Below are positions 32,198 through 41,411 of a stretch of DNA of 45,438 nucleotides, in pieces. The stretch is from Prevotellaceae bacterium (GTDB taxonomy: Bacteria; Bacteroidota; Bacteroidia; Bacteroidales; Bacteroidaceae). Position numbers and translations under genes: made by a program. A model generated the notes under the pieces. The model did no database searches, was not told where the DNA came from, and saw only the letters and a program-made list of their open reading frames with translations. The first letter of the stretch is position 1. Each line of letters begins with the position of its first letter. The stretch lies in contig JAQXXT010000104.1 in the NCBI GenBank assembly GCA_029226205.1, forward strand, positions 1-45,438. Reading direction: 5' to 3'.

Positions 32198-35100
32198 ATG
32201 TCTGGTTATTCGAAGAAGATGCGAATAGCGCTTATGGGCGGCATGATGCTCAGCGTCACGTCCCTCTCTGCGCAGACGGTCAAAGGAAATGTCACAGATG
32301 CCTCCGGCGAGCCCATTATTGGTGCTACCGTTATGGAGGACGGCACTGCCAGCAATGGTACAGTGACGGATATCGATGGTAATTTCTCCCTTGACCTGAA
32401 AGGATCGAAGAAGGTCCTGAAGATTACCTATGTAGGTATGAAGCCGAAGACCATCAAGGTCGGCGACAAGACCCAGTTTAAGGTTAAGATGGAGGATGAT
32501 GCCAACAATCTCAATGATGTTGTCGTCATCGGTTATGGTACGGTCCGCAAGAAAGACTTGACGGGCTCCGTTGCCTCTATCGGCGCTGACAAGCTCGCTG
32601 ATGTTCCTGTGAGCAATGTCGGTGAAGCTATGCAGGGTAAACTTGCCGGTGTGAACATCACGACGACCGAAGGTTCTCCCGATGCTGATGTGAAGATCCG
32701 TGTCCGTGGTGGTGGCTCTCTGTCGCAGGACAACTCTCCGTTGTATATCGTTGATGGCTTCCCCGTAAGTTCCATCAGTGATATCGCACCCTCCGAGATT
32801 GAGACGATCGATGTGTTGAAGGATGCTTCCTCCACGGCTATCTATGGTGCCCGTGGTGCCAATGGTGTCATCATCATCACGACGAAGAGCGGTAAGGAAG
32901 GCAAGACACAGGTCAGTATGAATGCCGCCTTGTCGTGGAAGAAGCTCACCAAGGAGATCAAAGTTATGGATCCCTATAACTATGTCGCTTATCAGCAGGA
33001 ACTCGGTTCCACCGATTACGGTGACTATAGCGATATGGATATCTGGAAGAGCGTCAAGGGTGACGACTGGCAGGACGAGCTCTTCGGTCGTACGGGATTC
33101 CAGCAGCAGTACAACGCCAATGTCAGCGGTGGCTCGAAGGATATCAAGTACAATGTCAGCTTTGCCCATAATGACGAGAACAGCATCATGCGCAGTTCCG
33201 GTTACAAGAAAGACAATATCGGAACGAAGCTCAATGCCAAGTTGAATAAGTGGTTAAACCTCGACTTCAATGCCCGCCTCGCCTATACGAAGATCGACGG
33301 TCTGAGTGGTGGCGCAGAGAGCAACCAGAGCAATGCCGCCAACTCTATTGTTGCCAATACGATTCGTTTCCGTCCTGTCTCTCCGTTGGCCGACAATGAT
33401 GATGATGAGAGCAACAGCTCCTCCACGCTGAAGGATCCGTTCGTCCGTATGAATGCCACTGACCGTGTACAGAAGCGTTTCCGTCAGGATTATAATGCCG
33501 GTGTCAACTGGAAACCGTGGAAACATGTCACTTTCCGTTCTGAGTTCGGTTATGGCTGGCGTTATGAGGATGACAATACGATCTGGCTCTCCGACGCAAC
33601 ACAGAACTCCAAGTACGGCTACAACGGTCAGCCGCAGCTGGACTATGAGCATACGGAATATCAGAACTGGCGCAATGCCAACACATTCACATACGACAAC
33701 AACAAACTCTTCGGAGGCCGCGATCATATCAATGTCCTCCTCGGTCATGAGTGGAGCAGTACGAAAGAGACGACACATGAGAATACCGTCGTCGCCTTCC
33801 CCTCTTCCATGGACTTCGAAGAAATCAAGAGTAACACGTCTGCCGGAACAGCCCTGCCGTATCTGACGACGATAGCAGCCGATGACAACCTGCTGTCTTT
33901 CTTCACCCGTATCAACTACACCCTTGCCGATAAATATCTGGCAACCTTCACGCTCCGTGCTGATGGTTCTTCCAAGTTCGGCGACGGTCACCGCTGGGGC
34001 TACTTCCCCTCTCTGGCTTTTGCCTGGCGTATGAGTGAGGAGAAATGGCTGAAGAACGTGAAATGGCTCAGCAACCTCAAGGCCCGTCTGAGTTTCGGTA
34101 CTGCCGGTAACAACCGTATTCCTGCCGGACAGTTGTTTACTACTTATTCCATGGCCAGCAACAACACCAAGGCGCCGTTCTTCGATGAGACGCGTACGTC
34201 CCAGCTTGAGCGTGGCACCTATCTCTATAATCCCGATCTGAAATGGGAGACGACGGTGACGCGTAACTTCGGTATTGACTATGGCTTCCTCGGCGGCCGT
34301 ATCAACGGTACGTTGGATCTCTACTGGAATACGACGAAAGACCTGCTCATGCGTGTGGAGATTCCGTCAAATACCGGTTACAGCTATCAGTATCAGAATT
34401 TCGGAAAGACATCCAATAAGGGTATCGAGTTCACCCTCAACGGTGTGATCCTTGACAAGAAGGACTACTCCCTCAATGGTACGTTCAATATCTCCTGGAA
34501 CAAGAATAAGATTGACGAGCTCAATAGTGACAATCCCTGGCAGAGCAGTAACTTCGCCGGAAGTACCATCGCCAAGTACGAGGACTTCGCTGTCGCTGAA
34601 GGCGGCCGCCTCGGTGAGGTATGGGGCTATAAGACCAACGGCTTCTTCACCGCTTATGATCCCGAGCTGAACCCCAATGGTGAACTTATCTATCAGAAAG
34701 GCAAATGGGTGCTCCGTGAAGGACTGAAAGACAACAGTGAGACGCTGACGGGTGGTAACTATTATCCCGGTGGCTTGAAATATCAGGTTGACGAGAATGG
34801 TGATCCTATCAAACAGAAGCTCGGCAATACCATTCCTTCTGTTACTGGTGGTTTCGGTCTCAACGGTACGTGGAAAGGTTTCGACTTCAATATCTTCTTT
34901 GATTATTCGTTGGGCAACAAGATTGTCAACGGTACGAAACTCGCCAACAGTTTCTATGCCGGCAGTGCGAAGGGTTACAACCTCGTTGCTGACTTCAATC
35001 TCAATAACCGCTATACGTGGATTGATCCCGCTACCGGTGCCAATCTCGCCAAGCCCGATGCTGCCACCCTCGCACAGTATGGTGGTGCCGACGGCCTTGC

Positions 35101-35440
35101 CAAGCGTCTCTGTGAGATTAACTCAAATGCCAGCATCTATAACCCTGCCGGTGTCAGTGCGATGTATATCAACGACTGGGCTGTGGAGGATGCCTCTTAT
35201 CTGCGTCTGAACACGCTGACTATCGGTTACACGCTGCCGAAGAGTTTTGTCAAGAAACTCTATCTCAGCAGTCTGCGTCTTTACTTCACCGCTTACAACC
35301 TCGCCTGCATCACGAACTACAGTGGTTATGATCCCGAGGTCGATACGAGTAGTAAGAAGAATGCTATGTGCCCGGGCATTGATTATGCCGCCTATCCTAA
35401 GAGCCGTGCCTTCACCGCCGGTCTGAACATCACTTTTTAA
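32198..35440 (+). CDS. SusC-family TonB-dependent receptor, pectin locus
   Basis: Outer-membrane importer of 1080 residues. A signal peptide (MRIALMGGMMLSVTSLSA within the first 25 residues) is followed by the carboxypeptidase-regulatory-like domain (TVKGNVTDASGEPIIGATV), and a plug with LNDVVVIGYGTVRKKDLTGSV and IRVRGGGSLSQDNSPLYIVDGFPV. The barrel ends in F (AFTAGLNITF). Neighbouring CE8 and GH28 genes point to homogalacturonan oligosaccharides as cargo. First gene of an operon that probably runs through susD, the surface lipoprotein and two GH28 genes to 42782, because no TAnnTTTG element is seen before the later genes. Confidence 0.95.
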   Translation: MSGYSKKMRIALMGGMMLSVTSLSAQTVKGNVTDASGEPIIGATVMEDGTASNGTVTDIDGNFSLDLKGSKKVLKITYVGMKPKTIKVGDKTQFKVKMEDDANNLNDVVVIGYGTVRKKDLTGSVASIGADKLADVPVSNVGEAMQGKLAGVNITTTEGSPDADVKIRVRGGGSLSQDNSPLYIVDGFPVSSISDIAPSEIETIDVLKDASSTAIYGARGANGVIIITTKSGKEGKTQVSMNAALSWKKLTKEIKVMDPYNYVAYQQELGSTDYGDYSDMDIWKSVKGDDWQDELFGRTGFQQQYNANVSGGSKDIKYNVSFAHNDENSIMRSSGYKKDNIGTKLNAKLNKWLNLDFNARLAYTKIDGLSGGAESNQSNAANSIVANTIRFRPVSPLADNDDDESNSSSTLKDPFVRMNATDRVQKRFRQDYNAGVNWKPWKHVTFRSEFGYGWRYEDDNTIWLSDATQNSKYGYNGQPQLDYEHTEYQNWRNANTFTYDNNKLFGGRDHINVLLGHEWSSTKETTHENTVVAFPSSMDFEEIKSNTSAGTALPYLTTIAADDNLLSFFTRINYTLADKYLATFTLRADGSSKFGDGHRWGYFPSLAFAWRMSEEKWLKNVKWLSNLKARLSFGTAGNNRIPAGQLFTTYSMASNNTKAPFFDETRTSQLERGTYLYNPDLKWETTVTRNFGIDYGFLGGRINGTLDLYWNTTKDLLMRVEIPSNTGYSYQYQNFGKTSNKGIEFTLNGVILDKKDYSLNGTFNISWNKNKIDELNSDNPWQSSNFAGSTIAKYEDFAVAEGGRLGEVWGYKTNGFFTAYDPELNPNGELIYQKGKWVLREGLKDNSETLTGGNYYPGGLKYQVDENGDPIKQKLGNTIPSVTGGFGLNGTWKGFDFNIFFDYSLGNKIVNGTKLANSFYAGSAKGYNLVADFNLNNRYTWIDPATGANLAKPDAATLAQYGGADGLAKRLCEINSNASIYNPAGVSAMYINDWAVEDASYLRLNTLTIGYTLPKSFVKKLYLSSLRLYFTAYNLACITNYSGYDPEVDTSSKKNAMCPGIDYAAYPKSRAFTAGLNITF

Positions 35441-35453
35441 TTAGAACAAAACA

Positions 35454-37505
35454 ATGAAAAAGATATTAACCATTTGCGCCCTCGCTGCGGGACTGACTTC
35501 CTTGTCCTCCTGCTCTGATTTCCTGGACCAGCAGAGTCCGTCGGAGCAGAACAACGAGAGTGTCTATCAGTCAGTATACTATACTGGGCTCCGTCTGAAC
35601 AAGGTCTATGGAGATCTGACTTACGATGAGACCTATTCCCAGTATATGGGTATCGTATGGAACACGAACAGCGATATTGAACTCGTCGATGGTCTCGGCT
35701 CCGACGCTACGAACACGACCAGTGAGCGTGGTAACATGAACTACAATCAGGATCCGGGCTGGGCGAAGATTGCCAAGCTGTGGGACCGCGCCTATGGAAC
35801 GATAGAGGATGCCAATGATGTCGTGGAGGGAATCGAGAATTCTTCCATGCTCAAGAATGGCTCAAAGACGGATATCGCTACGATGCGCCGCTATGAGGGA
35901 GAGGCACTGACGCTCCGTGCCATGATCTATCTCGACCTCGTCCGTTATTTCGGTGATATTCCCTTGAAACTCGAGACATCAAAGAGTGACCTGAGTAACG
36001 CCTATCTCGACAAGACCGACCGCGATGTCATCCTCGACTCTATGATGAATGACCTCGACAAGGCTATTGATTATCTGCCGTGGGCCGGTGAGGACAGTTA
36101 TACCACCGAGCATGCCACGAAAGGCTATGCCCATGCCCTGTTGGCACAGATCGCTCTGACACGTGCCGGTTATGCTATCCGTGAGAAAGCCAAGGACGGA
36201 TATGAGACTGCCAGCTACAGCGATGCCACCTATCCCACACAGCGTCCGGGCGCAGCAGAGCGTAAGGCTTTGCTTGAGCGTGCCTTGAAGCATCTCAGCG
36301 CTGTCATCGAGAGTGGCCGTCACAGTCTGAATCCCTCATTCTTCAATGAGTGGTATCTTGTCAACCAGCGTATGCTTGACACGCAGTATCGTGAGAATCT
36401 CTTTGAAGTACCGATGGGCCTGAGCACAGGTTCTGAGTTCGGTTATACCATCGGTGTTCGTATGAATGGCGTCACTTCTCTCTTCGGTTACGGCAACTCC
36501 TCCGGTAAAGTGAAGCTGACGGCTCCGTTCTTCTACAGCTATGACAAGAACGACCAGCGCCGTGACATTACTTGCTCAAATATCCAGTTTAAGGAGAATG
36601 ACAGCAAGTCAACGGAAATGCAGATGCTCGGCAACACGCCGTTCGGTATCTATGTCGGCAAATGGGATCCGCGAATGGAGAGTGGCATGGTCAATGACAG
36701 CAAGACCGCCCTTGACATGACGAAGTCTCCTTCCGGTGACTGGTATAATGCCAACAAGGCCGCTTCTGCCAAGCAGCTCACCGGTATCAACTGTGTGAAG
36801 ATGCGTTACAGCCAGGTATTGCTCATGTATGCCGAGGTGATGAATGAGCTCGCCGGTCCTGACGGCAACTACAGTGGCGATGCCGGTCTGACGGCCCGTC
36901 AGGCTCTTGCCCTCGTCCACGACCGTGCTTTCAGCAGTGCTAACCAGAGTGAGGCCCAGAACTACATCGCTTCCATCGGCAGCAGCAAGACAGACATGTT
37001 CAATGCCATTGTCAACGAGGAAGGCTGGGAACTTGCCGGTGAGGGTGTCCGCAAATGGGATCTGATTCGTTGGAACCTCCTTACCGAGAAGACGCTGGAG
37101 ATGAAGCAGACCTATATTAAATATGTCAAGGAAGCAGAAGAGGCCGCAGCCAACAAGGAAAATTCTCCGCATTTCCAGAAGACCGTTTACTTCAACTATA
37201 TTGATGCTGCCCATCACTTCATCGATGAGAGTTCCATCACGTGGTATGGTCTCCCTGAAGGAAAGACTGCCGCTGACTATCAAAACAGTATTACTTCCTT
37301 CGGTGGCTCTAAGTATAGCGATGGTACTGACAAGCATGTCTTCACGGAACTGCCGTCTATTTCCAGTGGTCTTGTAGGAACGGCGGAGAGTCCTTCGGAG
37401 ACACCGAATGTAAGCGTCAAGAACCGTTATATCATGCCGATCGCCTCTACTACGATATCCGCTTCCAACGGTCATCTGCATAATAGTTATGGATATAAAG
37501 ATTAA
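35454..37505 (+). CDS. SusD-family surface glycan-binding lipoprotein, pectin locus
   Basis: A 683-residue lipoprotein partner of the preceding SusC, 13 nt downstream. Lipobox LTSLSSC at the signal peptide end, then SDFLDQQSPSEQNNESVYQS. Helical TPR-like core with RRYEGEALTLRAMIYLDLVRYFGDIPL and GYAHALLAQIALTRAGYAI. RagB/SusD C-terminal features are NCVKMRYSQVLLMYAEVMNELAG, IVNEEGWELAGEGVRKWDLIRWN and NRYIMPIASTTISASNGHLHNSYGY. It is longer than the fructan SusD (586), mostly through insertions in the second half. Its stop is 4 nt before the next ATG. Confidence 0.94.
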   Translation: MKKILTICALAAGLTSLSSCSDFLDQQSPSEQNNESVYQSVYYTGLRLNKVYGDLTYDETYSQYMGIVWNTNSDIELVDGLGSDATNTTSERGNMNYNQDPGWAKIAKLWDRAYGTIEDANDVVEGIENSSMLKNGSKTDIATMRRYEGEALTLRAMIYLDLVRYFGDIPLKLETSKSDLSNAYLDKTDRDVILDSMMNDLDKAIDYLPWAGEDSYTTEHATKGYAHALLAQIALTRAGYAIREKAKDGYETASYSDATYPTQRPGAAERKALLERALKHLSAVIESGRHSLNPSFFNEWYLVNQRMLDTQYRENLFEVPMGLSTGSEFGYTIGVRMNGVTSLFGYGNSSGKVKLTAPFFYSYDKNDQRRDITCSNIQFKENDSKSTEMQMLGNTPFGIYVGKWDPRMESGMVNDSKTALDMTKSPSGDWYNANKAASAKQLTGINCVKMRYSQVLLMYAEVMNELAGPDGNYSGDAGLTARQALALVHDRAFSSANQSEAQNYIASIGSSKTDMFNAIVNEEGWELAGEGVRKWDLIRWNLLTEKTLEMKQTYIKYVKEAEEAAANKENSPHFQKTVYFNYIDAAHHFIDESSITWYGLPEGKTAADYQNSITSFGGSKYSDGTDKHVFTELPSISSGLVGTAESPSETPNVSVKNRYIMPIASTTISASNGHLHNSYGYKD

Positions 37506-37509
37506 ACCA

Positions 37510-39123
37510 ATGAAGAATTTCAAGAAAATAATAGGAACGGTCGGTCTGGCAGCCCTGGCACTCATGGGGCTTGCCTCTTGTACGGATGACAACGACTGGA
37601 CCGTTGATGAGCAGTATGACCGCCTGTTCCACTCTACGAGTTTCTCTGTCAGTCCTCTCGACGACCGGGCAGCCATCAGTTTCACGAAGATGCCGAATAC
37701 CGACTTCTATGTTGTGGAGTATTCCACCGACTCTCTGTACGATGATATTCCCATGGGCGGTACGGAGCATAGTGTTGTCGATTCCTCATTCACCTCTTCC
37801 CCCGATACGATCTACAATCTCGAGGGAAGTACGAAATACTGGATTCGTATCAAGAGCCGTAACCAGCAGGGCAAGGGCTCTACGTGGAAATACCTCGACA
37901 GTTACAGTTTCACGACGAAGGCCGAGCAGATCATTACCTCCGTCACGCCGTACAGCCGTACTGCTGACGTGACTTTCACGAAGGGCAAGATGCTGACGCA
38001 GGCCCGTGTCTATAAGGATGGCGACTCCATCGTACAGGATATCACGCAGGATGAGATTGCCGCCGGCGCACTGACATTGAAGAACCTCAACCCCAACAGT
38101 TCCTACACGCTGAAGCTGTGGAATGGCCAGAAGGTCCGTGGAACGTATAAGTTCAAGACTACCGAGGCTTATCCCGACGGATACACGGTCATTACGCTGC
38201 AGAGCGGTGACGATCTGAACAGTGTTCTCGCCAATGCCGCCTCCGATAAGGTTGTTATCGTCTTCCCGCAGGGTATGAACTACGTCATGCCGAACAACGA
38301 TGAAGGCAACCCGAAGACACCTGTCATCCCGGCCAATATCAAGAGTGTCATCTTCTGGGGCGCCGCCGGTGATTCCAAGCCGACGTTCCATACCATTGGT
38401 ATGAACCTCGAAGCCAACACGCTCGATGTCGTCCGCTTCTATAACCTCAACCTCGTCAATGACGGTCCGTCTGACAAGTACATTATGAATATCAGCAATC
38501 CGGTGAACATCAACCAGCTGCAGATTGAGAAATGTAATGTCAGCAACACGCGTGGTGTCGTCCGTTTCCAGTCTATCGCTTCTGCCTGCACGGTCAAAGA
38601 GATTGACTACACGAATGATGTCTTCACGAATATCGGCAGCTATGGTATCTTCAATGCCAAGGGTCAGAAGCTCCTCTCTACGAGTAAGATCAATATCACT
38701 GACTGTACGTTGAATAATGTTGCCGCCGCACAGAGTGCTGTGCTGAACACGCAGCAGGCTGGCTGCGCTGTGACCTTCGACCACTGTACGATCTACAATA
38801 TCATCATGGCCGGAAAGTCTATCGTCGATGTCAACAAGCTCACGGATATCTCTGTGATGTATAATTCCTGTCTCATCGGCTACATCAATGGCTTTGAGGA
38901 TGGCGCTACCGTGAAGGCCTGCAGCATGAAGGGTCAGGCAACGGCTTCCAATACCTATATCACTACCGATATGGGCTGGAACAGTGGCTATGAGGCCGGT
39001 GACCAGATCAGTTACTCCAGTACACAGCTGTGGAAGGATCCCGCAAATGGTGACTTCACGATTCAGGATCTTCTCCAGAGTAAGTATGCTAGCCTTGGTG
39101 ATCCGAGGTGGATAGTACAATAG
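37510..39123 (+). CDS. SusE/F-position surface lipoprotein with Fn3-like and beta-helix (DUF4957/DUF5123-type) domains
   Basis: A 537-residue lipoprotein, probably a surface pectin-binding protein. The signal peptide ends in lipobox MGLASC followed by TDDNDW. Residues ~30-215 look like two fibronectin-III-like domains (ISFTKMPNTDFYVVEYSTDSLYDD; LKNLNPNSSYTLKLWNGQKVRGTYKF). Residues ~225-537 form a right-handed beta-helix (VVRFYNLNLVNDGP, INITDCTLNNVAA, VTFDHCTIYNIIM) resembling the DUF4957/DUF5123 proteins of pectin loci. None of the GH28 or CE8 catalytic motifs are present, so binding rather than cleavage is inferred. The ATG at 37510 is 4 nt after the susD stop; the longer start at 37489 overlaps susD. 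Confidence 0.85.
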   Translation: MKNFKKIIGTVGLAALALMGLASCTDDNDWTVDEQYDRLFHSTSFSVSPLDDRAAISFTKMPNTDFYVVEYSTDSLYDDIPMGGTEHSVVDSSFTSSPDTIYNLEGSTKYWIRIKSRNQQGKGSTWKYLDSYSFTTKAEQIITSVTPYSRTADVTFTKGKMLTQARVYKDGDSIVQDITQDEIAAGALTLKNLNPNSSYTLKLWNGQKVRGTYKFKTTEAYPDGYTVITLQSGDDLNSVLANAASDKVVIVFPQGMNYVMPNNDEGNPKTPVIPANIKSVIFWGAAGDSKPTFHTIGMNLEANTLDVVRFYNLNLVNDGPSDKYIMNISNPVNINQLQIEKCNVSNTRGVVRFQSIASACTVKEIDYTNDVFTNIGSYGIFNAKGQKLLSTSKINITDCTLNNVAAAQSAVLNTQQAGCAVTFDHCTIYNIIMAGKSIVDVNKLTDISVMYNSCLIGYINGFEDGATVKACSMKGQATASNTYITTDMGWNSGYEAGDQISYSSTQLWKDPANGDFTIQDLLQSKYASLGDPRWIVQ

Positions 39124-39126
39124 AAT

Positions 39127-39166
39127 CCCTCGTAGGGGGCGGCCACAAGGGCCGCCCCTACGGAGG
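39127..39166. repeat. Single type A hairpin between lipoprotein and GH28 genes
   Basis: CCTCGTAGGGGGCGGCC, ACAA, then GGGCCGCCCCTACGGAGG pair almost perfectly, starting 4 nt after the upstream stop. No T-tract follows, and the next gene starts 19 nt later, so the hairpin probably lies inside an operon mRNA. Confidence 0.85.
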
Positions 39167-39184
39167 CAGAAATACCAATTTCTT

Positions 39185-41167
39185 ATGAACACAAAATTCA
39201 TTTTATCATGTGCCATGGTTGTTTCAGCCCTGGCATTTCCTTTATCAGCCCTGGCGGACAATGACGTCACGGCAGAATCGGCGGCACAGAATACGCCATC
39301 GGGATGGACGGCAGTATCATTGCCGACGATCCCGACGATTACGACTTCCAATACGTTTACGATCACGGACTATGGGGCTTCGACCTCTTCGTCTGATAAT
39401 ACCACGGCCATCCAGTCTGCACTGAATGCCGTGCCGTCAACCGGTGGAATGGTTGTCGTTCCCGCAGGTACCTGGCTCTGTGGTCCGTTGACATTAAAAG
39501 CTAAGACCGTGCTCCATCTCGCCAAGGGAGCGACGCTGAAGCTCCTGCCGTTCGGCACCTATCCCGGTACGACAGGGACGATCACTTCTTCCGTAACGCT
39601 TCAGGACTTCCTTGCTCCGAAGAACAAGAATGTCACGGATCTCATCATCGAGGGTGAGGACTCCACGTCTGTCATTGACGGTCAGGGACAGGACTGGTGG
39701 GAACTGCGTGATAAGAATGACGATACGAAGAAGATCTTCAACTATCTCAAGCGTGGCGCCATCATCCGTTTCAACAATGGTTCCCGTTTCCTCGTCCGTA
39801 ATCTGAAGATCCAGAACTCTCCCGGCACGAATATCACCGTTGGACAGAGTGGCCGTGGCACGGACGTGACGATTCATGATGTCATCATCCGTGAGCCGGC
39901 ATCGGAGATCAAGTACAATCCTTCGAAGGGCCAGTATCCAAGTCATAACACCGACGGTATCCCCGTGTGGTCTTCCCGTGTGAATGTCTATAATTGTAAT
40001 ATCAGTAATGGCGATGACAATGTCGTCATCGATGCCAACGGCCAGTATGTCCACGTATGGAACTGCCAGTTCGGTACAGGCCATGGCGCTTCCGTTGGTT
40101 CATTTACCGGTTCCGCCAAACACATCCTTTTTGATGGCATCACTTTCAAGGGGACTTCGTCAGGTATCCGCCTGAAATCGAATAAAGACCGTGGAGGCGG
40201 AGAGGATGACTTCGTCTTCTCGAACATTACGATGACGGATGTCGACAATCCATTCTCCATCGACTGTTATTATGACAAGCATTACACGACACCAGAGAAG
40301 GACGCTGTCGATCCGGCTGACTCTACTTCTACTACCCCGACGTTTAAGAATATCGTGCTCCGCAATGTGAAGACGACAGATACGAGCAGTGGTTATGCCA
40401 TCTTCCTCTATGGTCGTCCGGAGAGCCATATCAAGAATATCACGCTCGACAATGTACAGATCAGTGCCGCCAAGGGTATCTATTCTGCTTTCGTCGACAG
40501 TCTCGTATTTAAGAATGACAGTAAGATTACCGTATCCGGCGGCAACGTCTGGGTGAAGAACTATCTGACGACGTATGATGACCAGTGTAATGCCACCTCT
40601 TCCTCTTCTACCGTCACCGATGAGGGAACTTACACCCTCAGTCCGACGACGCTGACATCGACGGCGGCCGGCAGCGGCATCTTCAGCAATGGTTTCACGA
40701 TCACGAACGGAAAGAGCAAGACCTATGACAAGACGTCTGACGGATATATCAAGTACAGTGCCATGCAGCATACGATCTCTATTCCTTCCGGACTGAAGAT
40801 TACGAAGATGGAGATCAAGGGTCGCAACAACTATACCGATGCCGCCGCTGGTATCTCCGAAGTAAACGGAACTTCTGAGGATCCTACGGTCTATACGTTC
40901 CCCACGGACAAGAGCGTGGTCGATTATTCCTTCACCTTCTCCACGCCGGTGGAGACGTCACTGACATTCACGGTGAAGACGAAGCAGATCGCCGCTGATA
41001 TCACCCTCTATACGACATCGGCAACGGGGATTGATTCCGTCATCACGCTTCCGCTGACTCACGCTTCCGCTGTCTATGATCTTCAGGGACGTATGGTTGG
41101 CACAAGTTTGCAGGGATTGCCCAAAGGATTATATATCCAGGGCGGCAAGAAAGTTTTAGTAAAATAA
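39185..41167 (+). CDS. GH28 polygalacturonase with C-terminal sorting tail
   Basis: Exported 660-residue enzyme that hydrolyses alpha-1,4 bonds in de-esterified homogalacturonan, either endo or exo. Signal peptide MNTKFILSCAMVVSALAFPLSALA. The GH28 beta-helix (~50-455) has SHNTDGIPVW around 255, SNGDDNVVI around 276, GTGHGASVGS around 299 and IRLKSNKDRG around 328. Residues ~470-625 are a beta-sandwich with Ser/Thr-rich stretches (YTLSPTTLTSTAAGSG...). The last residues, AVYDLQGRMVG...GLPKGLYIQGGKKVLVK, are a type IX-secretion-like tail, so the enzyme is probably surface-attached or secreted. It is a paralogue of the next gene, with similar N-terminal ~90 residues (AAQNTP-GW, GTWLCGP, HLAKGA-LKLLP). 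Flanked on both sides by type A repeats. Confidence 0.93.
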   Translation: MNTKFILSCAMVVSALAFPLSALADNDVTAESAAQNTPSGWTAVSLPTIPTITTSNTFTITDYGASTSSSDNTTAIQSALNAVPSTGGMVVVPAGTWLCGPLTLKAKTVLHLAKGATLKLLPFGTYPGTTGTITSSVTLQDFLAPKNKNVTDLIIEGEDSTSVIDGQGQDWWELRDKNDDTKKIFNYLKRGAIIRFNNGSRFLVRNLKIQNSPGTNITVGQSGRGTDVTIHDVIIREPASEIKYNPSKGQYPSHNTDGIPVWSSRVNVYNCNISNGDDNVVIDANGQYVHVWNCQFGTGHGASVGSFTGSAKHILFDGITFKGTSSGIRLKSNKDRGGGEDDFVFSNITMTDVDNPFSIDCYYDKHYTTPEKDAVDPADSTSTTPTFKNIVLRNVKTTDTSSGYAIFLYGRPESHIKNITLDNVQISAAKGIYSAFVDSLVFKNDSKITVSGGNVWVKNYLTTYDDQCNATSSSSTVTDEGTYTLSPTTLTSTAAGSGIFSNGFTITNGKSKTYDKTSDGYIKYSAMQHTISIPSGLKITKMEIKGRNNYTDAAAGISEVNGTSEDPTVYTFPTDKSVVDYSFTFSTPVETSLTFTVKTKQIAADITLYTTSATGIDSVITLPLTHASAVYDLQGRMVGTSLQGLPKGLYIQGGKKVLVK

Positions 41168-41398
41168 TCCTCCGTAGGGGCGGCCCTTGTGGCCGTCCTA
41201 ATATCCACCGTAGGGTGCGGCCCTTGTGGCCGTCCTAACATCCACCGTAGGGTGCGGCCCTTGTGGCCGTCCTAACATCCACCGTAGGGTGCGGCCCTTG
41301 TGGCCGTCCTAACTCCACGGTTTAGCGGAACATGATGAATCATTTCCCTACGTTTTCCCAGTTAGGACGGCCACAAGGGCCGCACCCTACGGTGGATC
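41168..41398. repeat. Type A repeat cluster: four direct units plus one inverted
   Basis: Direct units begin near 41168, 41204, 41241 and 41278 (period 36-37 bp). An inverted unit at 41361-41397 pairs perfectly over about 37 nt with the unit at 41278-41314. The 46-nt loop includes a diverged CATTTCCCTACG. The cluster starts directly after the stop codon of one GH28 gene and ends 14 nt before the ATG of the next. Confidence 0.9.
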
Positions 41399-41411
41399 AA
41401 AACCTTTATTT